From Pseudomonas alkylphenolica (lineage in GTDB: Bacteria > Pseudomonadota > Gammaproteobacteria > Pseudomonadales > Pseudomonadaceae), in contig NZ_JADUCM010000018.1 of assembly GCF_016009175.1 (NCBI RefSeq), forward strand, positions 1-64,000: a stretch of 64,000 nt of DNA, in the 5' to 3' direction. Each line of letters starts with the position of its first letter. Within the stretch, counting starts at the first letter, position 1. The notes beneath the pieces are model-generated. The model searched no databases, was not told the DNA's origin, and was given only the letters and a program-made list of their open reading frames with translations. A program made the translations under genes and the position numbers. Shown here one piece after another: positions 36,296-45,921 of the stretch.

Positions 36296-38782
36296 ATGAC
36301 CCGTTCCCCCCTGCGCCGCCTGATCTTTGGCGCCCTGCGTCGCCTGTTGTACTTGTGGGTTCGCTCCGAGACTATCAATCAGTCGTCCTTCACCCTGAAC
36401 CTGGACCGTAGCCGTCCGGTGTTCTACGCCCTTCAGTCGCCTTCGTTGACCGACCTGGCCGTACTGGACCGTGAATGCACCAAAGCCGGGCTTCCGCGCC
36501 CGGTACTGCCGGTTGCGGTGGGTACCCTGCAGGAGCCCGCGGCGTTTTTCTACCTGACGCCCGAGCCGGACTGGCTGGGCCGTCAGGACAAACGCGGCGC
36601 ACCACCGACCCTGGCACGCCTGGTCAATGCCGTTAGCCAGCACGCCGAAGAAGACGCGCAGATCATTCCCGTCAGCGTATTCTGGGGCCAGTCGCCGGCC
36701 AGCGAGTCCAGCCCGTGGAAACTGCTGTTTGCCGACAGCTGGGCGGTGACCGGCCGCTTGCGCCGCCTGCTGACCGTGCTGATCCTCGGCCGCAAGACCC
36801 GCGTGCAGTTCTCTGCACCGATCCACCTGCGCGAACTGGTGCAACACAACAAGGGCCACGAACGCACCGTGCGCATGGCCCAACGCATGCTGCGCGTGCA
36901 TTTTCGCAACCTCAAGACCGCAGTCATCGGTCCGGACATCTCGCACCGACGCAACCTGGTCAAAGGCCTGGTCCACGACCCGCTGGTACGCCAGGCCATC
37001 GCCGATGAAGCCGAGCGTGAGAAAATCCCCCTGGCCAAGGCCGAAGCACAGGCCTTGCGCTATGGCAACGAGATCGCCTCGGACTACACCTATACCGCCA
37101 TCCGCTTCCTCGAAGTGGTGCTCAGCTGGTTCTGGAACAAGATCTACGACGGCATCAAGGTCAACCACATCGAACAGGTGCAAGGCATTGCCCCCGGTCA
37201 TGAGGTGATCTACGTGCCCTGTCACCGCAGCCACATCGATTACCTGCTGCTCTCCTACCTGCTGTTTCGCAACGGTCTGACCCCGCCGCACATTGCCGCC
37301 GGGATCAACCTGAACATGCCGGTCATCGGCGGCTTGCTGCGCCGCGGCGGGGCGTTTTTCATGCGCCGCACTTTCAAGGGCAACCCGCTCTACACGGCGG
37401 TGTTCAACGAGTACCTGCACACCCTGTTCACCAAGGGCTTTCCGGTCGAGTACTTCGTCGAGGGCGGTCGCTCACGTACCGGGCGCATGCTGCAGCCCAA
37501 GACCGGCATGCTGGCCATCACCTTGCGCAGTTACCTGCGTTCGTCGCGCACCCCCATCGTCTTCGTGCCGGTTTACATTGGCTACGAGCGGGTGCTTGAA
37601 GGGCGTACCTACCTGGGCGAACTGCGCGGTGCGAGCAAGAAGAAAGAGTCCATCTTCGACATCTTCAAGGTCATCGGTGCACTCAAGCAGCGCTTTGGCC
37701 AGGTGGCGGTGAACTTTGGTGAACCGATCCGCCTCGGCGCCTTCCTCGACGAACAGCAACCCGGCTGGCGTGAACAGTCGCACGCCCCGCAGTTCCGCCC
37801 GGCCTGGCTCAACGAAACCACCTCGCGCCTGGGTGAAAAGGTGGCCCGCCACCTGAACGAAGCCGCTGCGATCAACCCGGTCAACCTGGTCGCCCTGGCC
37901 CTGCTCTCCACCAGCCGCCTGGCTCTGGACGAGCGCGCCCTGGCGCGCGTGCTGGACCTGTACCTGGCATTGCTGCGCCAGGTGCCCTATTCGCCGCATA
38001 CCACCCTGCCGGAGGGTGACGGTCTGGCCCTGATCAGCCACGTCAAAGGCATGGACCTGCTGGCCGAGCAGAGTGACGCCCTGGGTAAAATCCTTTATCT
38101 GGACGAGCAGAACGCCGTCCTGATGACCTACTACCGCAACAACGTCCTGCATATCTTCGCCTTGCCGGCATTGCTGGCGAGCTTCTTCCAGAGCAGCTCG
38201 CGCATGAGCCGCGACCTGATCCTGCAGTACACCCGGGCCTTGTACCCGTACCTGCAGTCGGAGCTGTTCATTCGCTGGGACCCGGAAGAGCTGGACGCGG
38301 TGATTGACCAATGGCTGCAGGCGTTTGTCGAGCAAGGCCTGCTGCGCTTCGAAAATGACGTCTATCTGCGGCCGGCGCCAAGTTCACGCCAGTTCGTGCT
38401 GCTGACCCTGCTGGCCCGGGCGATTACCCAGACACTGCAGCGCTTCTACATGGCCACCGCGCTCTTGCTCAACAGCGGCCAGCACACCCTGAGCGCCGAA
38501 GAACTCGAAGACCTCTGTGTGGTCATGGCCCAGCGCCTGTCGATCCTGCACGGTCTGAACGCGCCCGAGTTCTTCGACAAGACGCTGTTCCGCCACTTCA
38601 TCCAGACCCAGATCGAGCAAGGCGTGTTGCGTCCGGACACGCACGGCAAGCTGGGCTACCACGAGAAACTGAGTGAGTTGGCCGAGGGGGCGGCCAAACG
38701 TGTGTTGTCGGCGGAGATTCGCCTGTCGATCCGGCAGGTGGCTTTGCATCGCAACGAGGAAACTACCGATACATCGGCATAG
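36296..38782 (+). CDS. plsB: Glycerol-3-phosphate 1-O-acyltransferase
   Basis: PlsB is the inner-membrane enzyme that acylates glycerol 3-phosphate at position 1, the first step of phospholipid synthesis. The 828-residue protein has the acyltransferase block I CHRSHIDYLLLS with catalytic His and Asp near residues 308-313, block II with RRGGAFFMRRTF, block III with VEGGRSRTGRML and block IV with FVPVYIGYERV, then a long helical C-terminal region. Length is normal for PlsB. The ribosome site is weak. The divergent neighbour is the cold-shock gene. Confidence 0.96.
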   Translation: MTRSPLRRLIFGALRRLLYLWVRSETINQSSFTLNLDRSRPVFYALQSPSLTDLAVLDRECTKAGLPRPVLPVAVGTLQEPAAFFYLTPEPDWLGRQDKRGAPPTLARLVNAVSQHAEEDAQIIPVSVFWGQSPASESSPWKLLFADSWAVTGRLRRLLTVLILGRKTRVQFSAPIHLRELVQHNKGHERTVRMAQRMLRVHFRNLKTAVIGPDISHRRNLVKGLVHDPLVRQAIADEAEREKIPLAKAEAQALRYGNEIASDYTYTAIRFLEVVLSWFWNKIYDGIKVNHIEQVQGIAPGHEVIYVPCHRSHIDYLLLSYLLFRNGLTPPHIAAGINLNMPVIGGLLRRGGAFFMRRTFKGNPLYTAVFNEYLHTLFTKGFPVEYFVEGGRSRTGRMLQPKTGMLAITLRSYLRSSRTPIVFVPVYIGYERVLEGRTYLGELRGASKKKESIFDIFKVIGALKQRFGQVAVNFGEPIRLGAFLDEQQPGWREQSHAPQFRPAWLNETTSRLGEKVARHLNEAAAINPVNLVALALLSTSRLALDERALARVLDLYLALLRQVPYSPHTTLPEGDGLALISHVKGMDLLAEQSDALGKILYLDEQNAVLMTYYRNNVLHIFALPALLASFFQSSSRMSRDLILQYTRALYPYLQSELFIRWDPEELDAVIDQWLQAFVEQGLLRFENDVYLRPAPSSRQFVLLTLLARAITQTLQRFYMATALLLNSGQHTLSAEELEDLCVVMAQRLSILHGLNAPEFFDKTLFRHFIQTQIEQGVLRPDTHGKLGYHEKLSELAEGAAKRVLSAEIRLSIRQVALHRNEETTDTSA

Positions 38783-38865
38783 TCCATACTGGCCTGTGCC
38801 CTGGAGCCATACGACTTTACCTGGACGGCCGCCGACACTGTGGCACCGTCCTCAAGGAGCTTTAC

Positions 38866-39264
38866 ATGAAAAAACTGTCCCTGGTTCTACTCGGTGGCCT
38901 GCTGGCCGCTTGCAGCAGCACCCCGCCCGCCTCCAAGGTCAGCCTCGACGGTGAGGTGTTCTACCTGCAGCGCATTGCCCTGCCACCCGCGGCCACGTTG
39001 AGTGTCAGTCTGCAGGACGTTTCGCTGATGGACGCCCCCGCCGTCACCCTCGCCAGCCAGAACGGTCCGGTAAAGGGCAACGTTCCGCTGCCTTTCCACC
39101 TGAGCTATGACCAGGCCCAGGTCAAGCCAGGCCATCGCTACGCGATCAGCGCGCGGATCGAACTGGACGGCAAGCTGCTGTTCATCAACACCGAACACCA
39201 TGGTGTCACGCTCGATGGCAAGGACCAGCAGTCGCTGCGCATTAAAGTCGATGCCGTTCGCTGA
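38866..39264 (+). CDS. YbaY-family lipoprotein
   Basis: The 132-residue precursor has a lipoprotein signal peptide with the lipobox LLAAC at about residues 12-16. It is followed by a single domain starting LDGEVFYLQRIALPPAA and containing VSLQDVSLMDAP and LPFHLSYD, typical of the YbaY/type III secretion lipoprotein-chaperone domain. YbaY proteins are outer-membrane lipoproteins of uncertain role. CAAGGAGC lies before the ATG. The following gene starts 32 bases later in the same direction. Confidence 0.82.
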   Translation: MKKLSLVLLGGLLAACSSTPPASKVSLDGEVFYLQRIALPPAATLSVSLQDVSLMDAPAVTLASQNGPVKGNVPLPFHLSYDQAQVKPGHRYAISARIELDGKLLFINTEHHGVTLDGKDQQSLRIKVDAVR

Positions 39265-39296
39265 TCGCCGTTCTGATTACTGATAAGGATGCTGCC

Positions 39297-39986
39297 ATGT
39301 TTCGCCCTGCTCTCACCTTCACCGGCCTGTGTGCCGGCCTGCTGCTTTCGGCCAGCGCACTGGCACTGTCGCTGAGCGACCTGTCGCAAAAAGATGCAAC
39401 GGGGGGACTCAAGGATGCCCTGACCCAAGGCGCCCAGGTGGCTGTAAAGCAGCTCGGCACACCGGGTGGTTTCAGCGCAAACCCGGACGTACGCATCGAA
39501 CTGCCGGGCAACCTCGGCAAAGTTGCAAAAAAAATGAAACAGTTCGGCATGGGTGATCAGGTCGAGCAACTGGAAGCCAGCATGAACAAGGCCGCCGAAG
39601 CTGCCGTGCCGCAGGCCCAGGCGCTGCTGGTCGATGCCGTGAAGAAAATGACCGTCGATGATGCCAAGGGCATTCTTGCCGGTGGTAACGATTCGGCGAC
39701 CCAGTACCTGAGCAAAACCAGTCGCGAGCAGATCCGCGCCAAGTTCCTGCCAATCGTCAAGCAAGCTACCGACCAGGTCGGCCTGGCCAAGCAGTACAAC
39801 AGCTTCGCCGGGCAAGCCGCGACCCTGGGCGTGCTGGATGCCAAGAACGCCAATGTCGAAGGCTACGTGACCGAACAGGCACTCAACGGCCTGTTCGAGA
39901 TGATCGCCAAGCAGGAAGAAGGCATTCGCCAGAACCCGGCGGCGGCAGCCACCGGCCTGGCCAAGAAGGTGTTTGGCGCGCTCTAA
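39297..39986 (+). CDS. DUF4197 domain secreted protein
   Basis: The 229-residue precursor has a Sec signal peptide ending in SASALA, and then the DUF4197 domain covering nearly all the mature protein (ALSLSDLSQKDATGGLKDAL to AKKVFGAL). It is mainly helical with no cysteine in the mature part. It is predicted periplasmic, function unknown. It probably forms a unit with the YbaY-like lipoprotein upstream and ends at a strong palindrome facing the RND pump gene. Confidence 0.85.
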   Translation: MFRPALTFTGLCAGLLLSASALALSLSDLSQKDATGGLKDALTQGAQVAVKQLGTPGGFSANPDVRIELPGNLGKVAKKMKQFGMGDQVEQLEASMNKAAEAAVPQAQALLVDAVKKMTVDDAKGILAGGNDSATQYLSKTSREQIRAKFLPIVKQATDQVGLAKQYNSFAGQAATLGVLDAKNANVEGYVTEQALNGLFEMIAKQEEGIRQNPAAAATGLAKKVFGAL

Positions 39987-39993
39987 GCGCTCT

Positions 39994-40023
39994 CTGCAGG
40001 AGCCGGCTTGCCGGCTCCTGCAG
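39994..40023. terminator. Perfect palindrome between convergent genes
   Basis: The 13-base arms CTGCAGGAGCCGG and CCGGCTCCTGCAG enclose a CTTG loop. The core GGAGCCGGCTTGCC is REP-like. It sits in the 54-base gap between the DUF4197 and RND genes and can end transcription from both sides, though it has no long T tract. Confidence 0.65.
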
Positions 40024-40040
40024 TTTCAGGCAACGCCCAT

Positions 40041-43000
40041 TCAAGCCTTTTTCACCCGGAACCACGCCGCATACAGCGCCGGCAGGAACAATAGCGTCAA
40101 CGCCGTCGCCACGATCAGCCCGCCCATGATCGCTACCGCCATCGGCCCGAAGAACACACTGCGCGACAGCGGTATCATCGCCAGCACCGCCGCCAGCGCG
40201 GTCAGCACGATCGGCCGGAAACGCCTCACCGTCGCCTCGATAATCGCCTGCCAGCGGTCCAGCCCGGCCGCGATGTCCTGTTCGATCTGATCGACCAGGA
40301 TCACCGAGTTGCGCATGATCATCCCCGACAGGGCGATGGTCCCGAGCATGGCGACAAAGCCGAACGGCTGACGAAACACCAGCAGGAACAAGGTCACGCC
40401 GATCAAGCCCAACGGCGCCGTGAGGAACACCATCACCGTGCGCGAGAAGCTGCGCAATTGCAGCATCAACAGCGTCAGCACCACGACGATGAACAGCGGC
40501 ACACCGGCATTCACCGACTTCTGCCCACGCGTCGAATCTTCCACCGTGCCGCCCACTTCCAGCAGGTAGCCATCTGGCAGTTCGGCGCGCACCGGGTCCA
40601 GGGTCGGCAATATCTGTTTGACCAGGGTTACCGGCTGCTCCTTGCCGTAGATGTCGGCCCGCACGGTGACGCTAGGCAGGCGGTTACGGTGCCAGATGAT
40701 GCCTTCTTCAAAGCCGTACTCCAGGGTAGCCACCTGCGACAGGGCGACACTGCGGCCATTGTCGGTAGGCACCGCCAGACTTGGCAGGTTGGCAAGCTCG
40801 GTGCGTTCCTGTTGCGTACCGCGCAACAGGATCTCGATCAGCTCGTTGTCTTCACGAAACTGGCTGACCGAGGAGCCGGTCAACGAGCTCTGCAGGAACT
40901 TGGCGAGGTTGGCCGTACTGACCCCCAAAGCACGGGCACGGTCCTGGTCGATGTTGAGATAGACCACCTTGCTCGGCTCTTCCCAGTCCAGGTGCACGTT
41001 GACCACATGCGGGTTCTCGCGCACCTTGACCGCCACCTTGCGGGCCAACGCGCGCACCTGTTCGATGTGCTCGCCGGTTACCCTGAACTGCACCGGATAG
41101 CCCACGGGCGGGCCGTTCTCCAGGCGCGTGACCCGTGAGCGCAGGTCCGGGAACTGCTCATCGAGGGTGGCAATCAACCAGCTGCGCAAGGCTTCGCGCT
41201 CTTCGATGGTTTTTGCCAGCACCACAAACTGGGCAAAGCTGGCTGCAGGCAGTTGCTGGTCCAGTGGCAGGTAAAAACGCGGCGAACCGGTACCGATGTA
41301 GGCCACATAGTTGTCGATGCCCGCACGCTCCTTGAGCATCGCCTCCAGCCGTTTGACCTGCTCGGTGGTATTGCTCAGCGAAACACCTTCGGCCAGTTTC
41401 AGGTCGACCATCAGTTCAAGGCGCCCGGAGGCCGGGAAGAACTGCTGTGGCACGAAACGAAACAGCAGGATGCTGCCAATGAACAATGCCAGCGTCGCCA
41501 CGATCACGGTCTTGCGATGCCCGACACACCAGCCGACCAGGCCTCTTACGCGCTGGTAGAACGGGGTGCCATACGGGTCCGGGCCACCCTCGGTGGTACC
41601 GTGTTTGGCCGCGTGCAGCTTGGCCAGATCGGGTAACAGCTTTGCCCCGAGGTAAGGCACAAAGACAACCGCAGCGACCCAGGAGGCGAGCAAGGCGATA
41701 GTGACTACCTGGAAGATCGAACGGGTGTACTCGCCCGTGCCCGACTGAGCCGTCGCAATCGGCAGAAAACCCGCAGCGGTGATCAGCGTACCAGTCAGCA
41801 TCGGGAAAGCGGTACTGATCCAGGCGTAGCTGGCCGCCTTGAAGCGGTCGAAGCCCTGTTCCATCTTGATTGCCATCATCTCGACGGCAATGATCGCGTC
41901 ATCCACCAGCAAGCCCAGGGCCAGTACCAGCGCGCCCAGGGAAATCTTGTGCAGGCCGATCCCCAGGTAGTACATGGCGGCGAAGGTCATCGCCAGCACC
42001 AGTGGAATCGCCAGGGCGACAACCAGTCCGGTACGCATGCCGAGGGAGAAGAAACTCACCAGCAACACAATCGCCAGGGCCTCGACCAGTACCTGGACGA
42101 ACTCACCCACACCGGTCTTCACCGCCGCTGGCTGATCCGACACCTTGCGCAGCTCCATGCCCACCGGCAGGTTGTGGGCAATCCGCGCGAACTCGGTCTC
42201 CAGCGCCTTGCCCAGTACAAGGATGTCGCCACCCGCTTTCATCGACACCGCCAGACCGATCGCATCCTGCCCCATGTAGCGCATGCGCGGTGCGGGAGGA
42301 TCGTTGAAACCACGGCGTACCGTGGCAACGTCACCGATACGGAAGGTGCGTTCACCTACACGGATGGGAAACTGCTCGATCTGCTCGACAGTATCAAAGC
42401 GACCGCTGACCCGCAGTTGCAGACGCTCGCTGGGCGTCTCGAAGAAGCCCGCGGTACTGACCGCGTTCTGCTCCTCGAGGGCCTGCTGCACGGCAGCCAG
42501 CGGCAAACCCAGCGTCGCCAGCTTGAGATTGGACAGTTCGATCCAGATCTTCTCGTCCTGCAACCCCAGCAGCTCGACCTTGCCGACATCCTTGACCCGC
42601 TGCAGCTGTATCTGCACCCGGTCGGCATAGTCCTTGAGCACGGCATAGTCGAAGCCATCGCCGGTCAGCGCGTAGATGTTGCCAAAGGTGGTACCGAACT
42701 CGTCGTTGAAGAACGGCCCCTGGATACCCGGCGGCAAGGTGTGGCGGATATCGGCCACCTTCTTGCGGATCTGGTACCACAGCTCGGGAATCTCCACTGA
42801 GTGCATCGAATCGCGGGCGACAAAGGTGACTTGCGATTCGCCAGGGCGCGAGAACGAGACGATTTTCTCGTACTCCCCCGTCTCCATCAGCTTCTTTTCA
42901 ATGCGCTCGGTGACTTGGCGCGAGACTTCCTCGGCGCTGGCGCCTGGCCACTGGGTGCGAATCACCATGGCCTTGAAGGTAAAGGGCGGGTCTTCACTCT

Positions 43001-43106
43001 GCCCCAGTTTGGTGTAGGACAGTGCGCCGACCACAGCCAGGAGAATCATCAGGAACAGCACGATCTGCCGATTGCGCAGGGCCCAGGCGGAAAGGTTGAA
43101 ACCCAT
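40041..43106 (-). CDS. RND efflux transporter permease subunit
   Basis: This is the proton-driven inner-membrane pump of a tripartite efflux system. The 1021-residue protein has the RND layout: helix 1 near residues 12-30 (IVLFLMILLAVVGALSY), large periplasmic loops at about 35-330 and 550-860, and twelve helices. The proton-relay aspartates occur in LGLLVDDAIIAVEMM (about residues 401-402). It resembles TriC-like HAE1 pumps more than MexB. It lies six bases after its membrane-fusion gene; no outer-membrane channel gene is present, so it must borrow one. Substrate cannot be inferred. Confidence 0.94.
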   Translation of the reverse strand: MGFNLSAWALRNRQIVLFLMILLAVVGALSYTKLGQSEDPPFTFKAMVIRTQWPGASAEEVSRQVTERIEKKLMETGEYEKIVSFSRPGESQVTFVARDSMHSVEIPELWYQIRKKVADIRHTLPPGIQGPFFNDEFGTTFGNIYALTGDGFDYAVLKDYADRVQIQLQRVKDVGKVELLGLQDEKIWIELSNLKLATLGLPLAAVQQALEEQNAVSTAGFFETPSERLQLRVSGRFDTVEQIEQFPIRVGERTFRIGDVATVRRGFNDPPAPRMRYMGQDAIGLAVSMKAGGDILVLGKALETEFARIAHNLPVGMELRKVSDQPAAVKTGVGEFVQVLVEALAIVLLVSFFSLGMRTGLVVALAIPLVLAMTFAAMYYLGIGLHKISLGALVLALGLLVDDAIIAVEMMAIKMEQGFDRFKAASYAWISTAFPMLTGTLITAAGFLPIATAQSGTGEYTRSIFQVVTIALLASWVAAVVFVPYLGAKLLPDLAKLHAAKHGTTEGGPDPYGTPFYQRVRGLVGWCVGHRKTVIVATLALFIGSILLFRFVPQQFFPASGRLELMVDLKLAEGVSLSNTTEQVKRLEAMLKERAGIDNYVAYIGTGSPRFYLPLDQQLPAASFAQFVVLAKTIEEREALRSWLIATLDEQFPDLRSRVTRLENGPPVGYPVQFRVTGEHIEQVRALARKVAVKVRENPHVVNVHLDWEEPSKVVYLNIDQDRARALGVSTANLAKFLQSSLTGSSVSQFREDNELIEILLRGTQQERTELANLPSLAVPTDNGRSVALSQVATLEYGFEEGIIWHRNRLPSVTVRADIYGKEQPVTLVKQILPTLDPVRAELPDGYLLEVGGTVEDSTRGQKSVNAGVPLFIVVVLTLLMLQLRSFSRTVMVFLTAPLGLIGVTLFLLVFRQPFGFVAMLGTIALSGMIMRNSVILVDQIEQDIAAGLDRWQAIIEATVRRFRPIVLTALAAVLAMIPLSRSVFFGPMAVAIMGGLIVATALTLLFLPALYAAWFRVKKA

Positions 43107-43112
43107 CGGGAC

Positions 43113-44213
43113 TTACTCCTTGGCCGCCAGATTCACCACACGATTGGAACGATCCACCGGTCGTACCTGCTGCCCCTCCTGGAGCACATGCACGCCAGCC
43201 GCCACTACCCAGTCCGAGGCATTGAGCCCTTCGAGCACCGGGACACTGTGTTCACCATAAGGCCCTACCCGCACCGGAACGCGCTTGAGGGTATTGCTGG
43301 CGTCCACCCGCCAGACATAGGTCTGGCCGTTTTCGGCAGTCAACGCCGACAGCGGTACCGCCAGGGGTGCCTGTTGATCATGCTGGATATAAACGCGGGC
43401 GCTCTGTCCCAGCTCTGCCGGCACCTTGCCGGCGGTGAAGGCAATGCGTGCGGCGAATGTCCGCGAACGCGGGTCGGCCGACGGCGACAACTCGCGGATG
43501 CGCCCGTTGAAACGCTGGTCCGGTTGCGACCACAGTTCAACCGAGACCGGTTGGCCCACCTTGAAATGCCCGAACTGCTGCTCAGGCAGGCCGATCAGTA
43601 CTTCGCGCTCGCCATCGGTGGCCAAGGTAAACACCGTCTGGCCTGCCGAAACCACCTGCCCCACTTCAACCTGGCGCTTGGCAATCACGCCATCCTGGGA
43701 GGCTCGCAGCACCGCGTATTCGGCCTGGTTACCGGCCACATCAAACTCTGCCCGCACCTGCTTGAGCCTGGCCAGGCCTGCGCGGTAGAGGTTTTCCGCG
43801 TTGTCGTACTGGGAGTGGCTGACCATTTGCCGGTCGAGCAGGGTTTTGTAGCGATCACGCTCGGCCTTGACCAGGGACAGGTTGGCTTCGGCTGCGGCCA
43901 ACTGGGCGCGACTGGCTTCAAGCTGCAGACGCACGTCTTGCGGGTCCAGTTCGGCCAAGGGTTGTTCGGCCTTGACCCGTTGCCCCTCCTCCACCAGGCG
44001 CTTGCTGACCTTGCCACCGATCCGGAACGCAAGGTCCGGCTCGAAGCGTGCATGCACCTCGCCGGGGTAGCTGTCGGCAGCAGAGCTGGCGGGTTGCGGC
44101 TGCACCACCATGGCGGGACGCAGGGACGTCTGCGGCTCGCTTTCCTGCCCACAGGCGGAAAGCAGCAAGACAAGGCTGACGGGCAAAGCGAGGGGCAAGG
44201 CATGGCGCAACAT
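43113..44213 (-). CDS. RND efflux membrane-fusion (periplasmic adaptor) lipoprotein
   Basis: This adaptor links the RND permease to an outer-membrane channel. The 366-residue precursor has a lipobox LLLSAC near residue 21, then a HlyD-like layout: half lipoyl (AEQPLAELDPQDVRLQLE), coiled-coil hairpin (about 90-150), second lipoyl half (SQDGVIAKRQVEVGQVVSAG), beta-barrel and membrane-proximal domains. It is the first gene of the pump operon, divergent from the TetR gene, with a palindromic operator in between. Confidence 0.93.
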   Translation of the reverse strand: MLRHALPLALPVSLVLLLSACGQESEPQTSLRPAMVVQPQPASSAADSYPGEVHARFEPDLAFRIGGKVSKRLVEEGQRVKAEQPLAELDPQDVRLQLEASRAQLAAAEANLSLVKAERDRYKTLLDRQMVSHSQYDNAENLYRAGLARLKQVRAEFDVAGNQAEYAVLRASQDGVIAKRQVEVGQVVSAGQTVFTLATDGEREVLIGLPEQQFGHFKVGQPVSVELWSQPDQRFNGRIRELSPSADPRSRTFAARIAFTAGKVPAELGQSARVYIQHDQQAPLAVPLSALTAENGQTYVWRVDASNTLKRVPVRVGPYGEHSVPVLEGLNASDWVVAAGVHVLQEGQQVRPVDRSNRVVNLAAKE

Positions 44214-44249
44214 GATGAATGACCTTTCGCGAATGGCGCTTTGAATATT

Positions 44250-44265
44250 TATACTGGCGAGTATA
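44250..44265. promoter_or_regulatory. Palindromic operator between pump operon and TetR gene
   Basis: TATACT-GGCG-AGTATA is a perfect 16-base inverted repeat in the divergent region. On the minus strand it overlaps a TATAAA-like -10 for the pump operon. A TetR dimer bound here would block that promoter. Assignment rests on position and symmetry. Confidence 0.6.
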
Positions 44266-44407
44266 TTAAATCAGCACGCAAGAGCGGGGAAGCCGCAGCC
44301 CAAGAGAAAAAACGCATTAACAATTACGCGTTATGACGATATCGGCCAGCCAGGACCGGGCTGGCGATGTACCCTATGCACTTACTGAAACGTGTAAACA
44401 GAGAACC

Positions 44408-45043
44408 ATGCCCAACGATCTCACCGCTCCCGTCGGCCCCGGCCGGCCCAAGGATCTGGCAAAGCGCCAGGCCATACTCGAGGCGGCCAAGCAGCTATTT
44501 CTAACCCTTGGCTATGCCAGCACCAGCATGGATGCGGTCGCGACAGCGGCAGGTGTTTCAAAATTGACGGTCTACAGCCACTTTACGGACAAGGAAACGC
44601 TGTTCACCGCAGCCATCTCGGCCACGTGCACGGCGCAGTTGCCCGAGCTGATCTTCGACCTGCCTGACGATGTGCCACTGGAGCAGGTGCTGCTCAATAT
44701 TGGCTGCGGGTTTCAGGCACTGATCAGCAGCGAACAGTCGGTGCAACTGACGCGGCTGATCATGACCCTGGGCAGCCAGGATCCGAAGCTGACGCAGATC
44801 TTCTTCGAAGCCGGGCCGCTACGGGTGCTGGGCGAGATGGAGGCATTGCTGCAGCGCGCCGACCAGCGCGGCCTGCTGCGCATCGAACATGCGGACAAGG
44901 CGGCGGAACATTTCTTCTGCCTGCTCAAGGGCGCGCCGAACTATCGTCTGCTACTGGGCTACGCCCCTGCACTGAATGCACAGGAGGCGCAGACGCACGT
45001 GGCAGAAGTGGTCAGCATGTTCCTGCGCGCCTATCGCTGCTGA
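44408..45043 (+). CDS. TetR-family regulator of the adjacent RND pump
   Basis: The 211-residue protein has an N-terminal TetR helix-turn-helix (about 20-65: ILEAAKQLFLTLGYASTSMDAVATAAGVSKLTVYSHF broken into helices) and a ligand-binding helical C-terminal half. The start chosen is the ATG at 44408 (MPNDLTAPVGPGRPKD), since a basic GRPKD lead-in is usual; the frame is open 25 codons upstream. It is divergent from the pump genes and probably represses them. Its stop directly abuts the stop of the convergent rsmJ. Confidence 0.88.
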   Translation: MPNDLTAPVGPGRPKDLAKRQAILEAAKQLFLTLGYASTSMDAVATAAGVSKLTVYSHFTDKETLFTAAISATCTAQLPELIFDLPDDVPLEQVLLNIGCGFQALISSEQSVQLTRLIMTLGSQDPKLTQIFFEAGPLRVLGEMEALLQRADQRGLLRIEHADKAAEHFFCLLKGAPNYRLLLGYAPALNAQEAQTHVAEVVSMFLRAYRC

Positions 45044-45826
45044 TCACGCCTTGAGGGCTTTTTTCGGGTAGATGTCGTAACGGCTCGACTTGCCCTCAAG
45101 ACTATGGCTCGGCTTGGGCCCGTCGATGATCGGCGCCTTGCGTGGACGCTTGACCACCACCCGGTGGCTGGCCAGCGCCAGTGCCGCTTCCAGCAGTGCC
45201 GGGGCGTCCAGGTCGTCGCCCACCAGCGGACGGAACACGCGCATTTCCTTTTTCACCAGGGCGCTCTTGTCCCGGTGCGGGAACATCGGGTCGAGGTAGA
45301 TCACCTGAGGCGGCTCGCCCTGCCAGTTGCGCATGCGCTCGATGGCATTGCCGGTGAGCAGCTGCATGCGCGCGACGATGGGGCCGACCTCGGCATCGCT
45401 GGCCGCCCGTGCCAGGCCGTCCTCAAGCAAGGCAGCGACCAGTGGCTGGCGCTCGATCAGGGTCATCTGACAACCAAGGCTTGCCAACACGAACGCGTCC
45501 TTGCCCAACCCCGCCGTGCAATCGAGCACTTGTGGCCGCACGCCCTGGGCAATGCCCACGGCCTTGGCAATCATCTGCCCGCTGCCGCCACCAAACACCC
45601 GACGGTGCGCAGCCGCGCCTTCGACGAAGTCGACACGCACCGGGCCGGGTGCCTGCGGCCCCAGTTGCTGGATCTGCAACCCGGCGGCACCGACCTGCAC
45701 CGCAAATGCGGCGGTGTCATCTGCCAGCGGCAGTTCCAGGCGCTGCGCCCACTGCTCGGCTGTGGCCTGATAATCGGCCGTCAGTGCCTCGACCCGAATG
45801 CCGCCGTCCGCCAGTTGCTCCACCAT
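45044..45826 (-). CDS. rsmJ: 16S rRNA (guanine-1516-N2)-methyltransferase
   Basis: RsmJ methylates N2 of G1516 in 16S rRNA. The 260-residue protein has the class I methyltransferase motifs VLDCTAGLGKDAFVLASLG (about 100-118) and the catalytic-type YLDPMFPHRDKSALVKKEM, with the family tail SHSLEGKSSRYDIYP. The start chosen is the ATG at 45826, though a GTG one codon upstream is possible. The 3' end touches the TetR stop with no gap. Confidence 0.94.
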   Translation of the reverse strand: MVEQLADGGIRVEALTADYQATAEQWAQRLELPLADDTAAFAVQVGAAGLQIQQLGPQAPGPVRVDFVEGAAAHRRVFGGGSGQMIAKAVGIAQGVRPQVLDCTAGLGKDAFVLASLGCQMTLIERQPLVAALLEDGLARAASDAEVGPIVARMQLLTGNAIERMRNWQGEPPQVIYLDPMFPHRDKSALVKKEMRVFRPLVGDDLDAPALLEAALALASHRVVVKRPRKAPIIDGPKPSHSLEGKSSRYDIYPKKALKA

Positions 45827-45921
45827 CACATCCCGTACTCAAAAAAATTAAATGATCGCCGGCCACGGCCGATATACGAAGTATTCGCCATTTTGCCAGA
45901 CCTTCACGGCCCGCGACTGCC

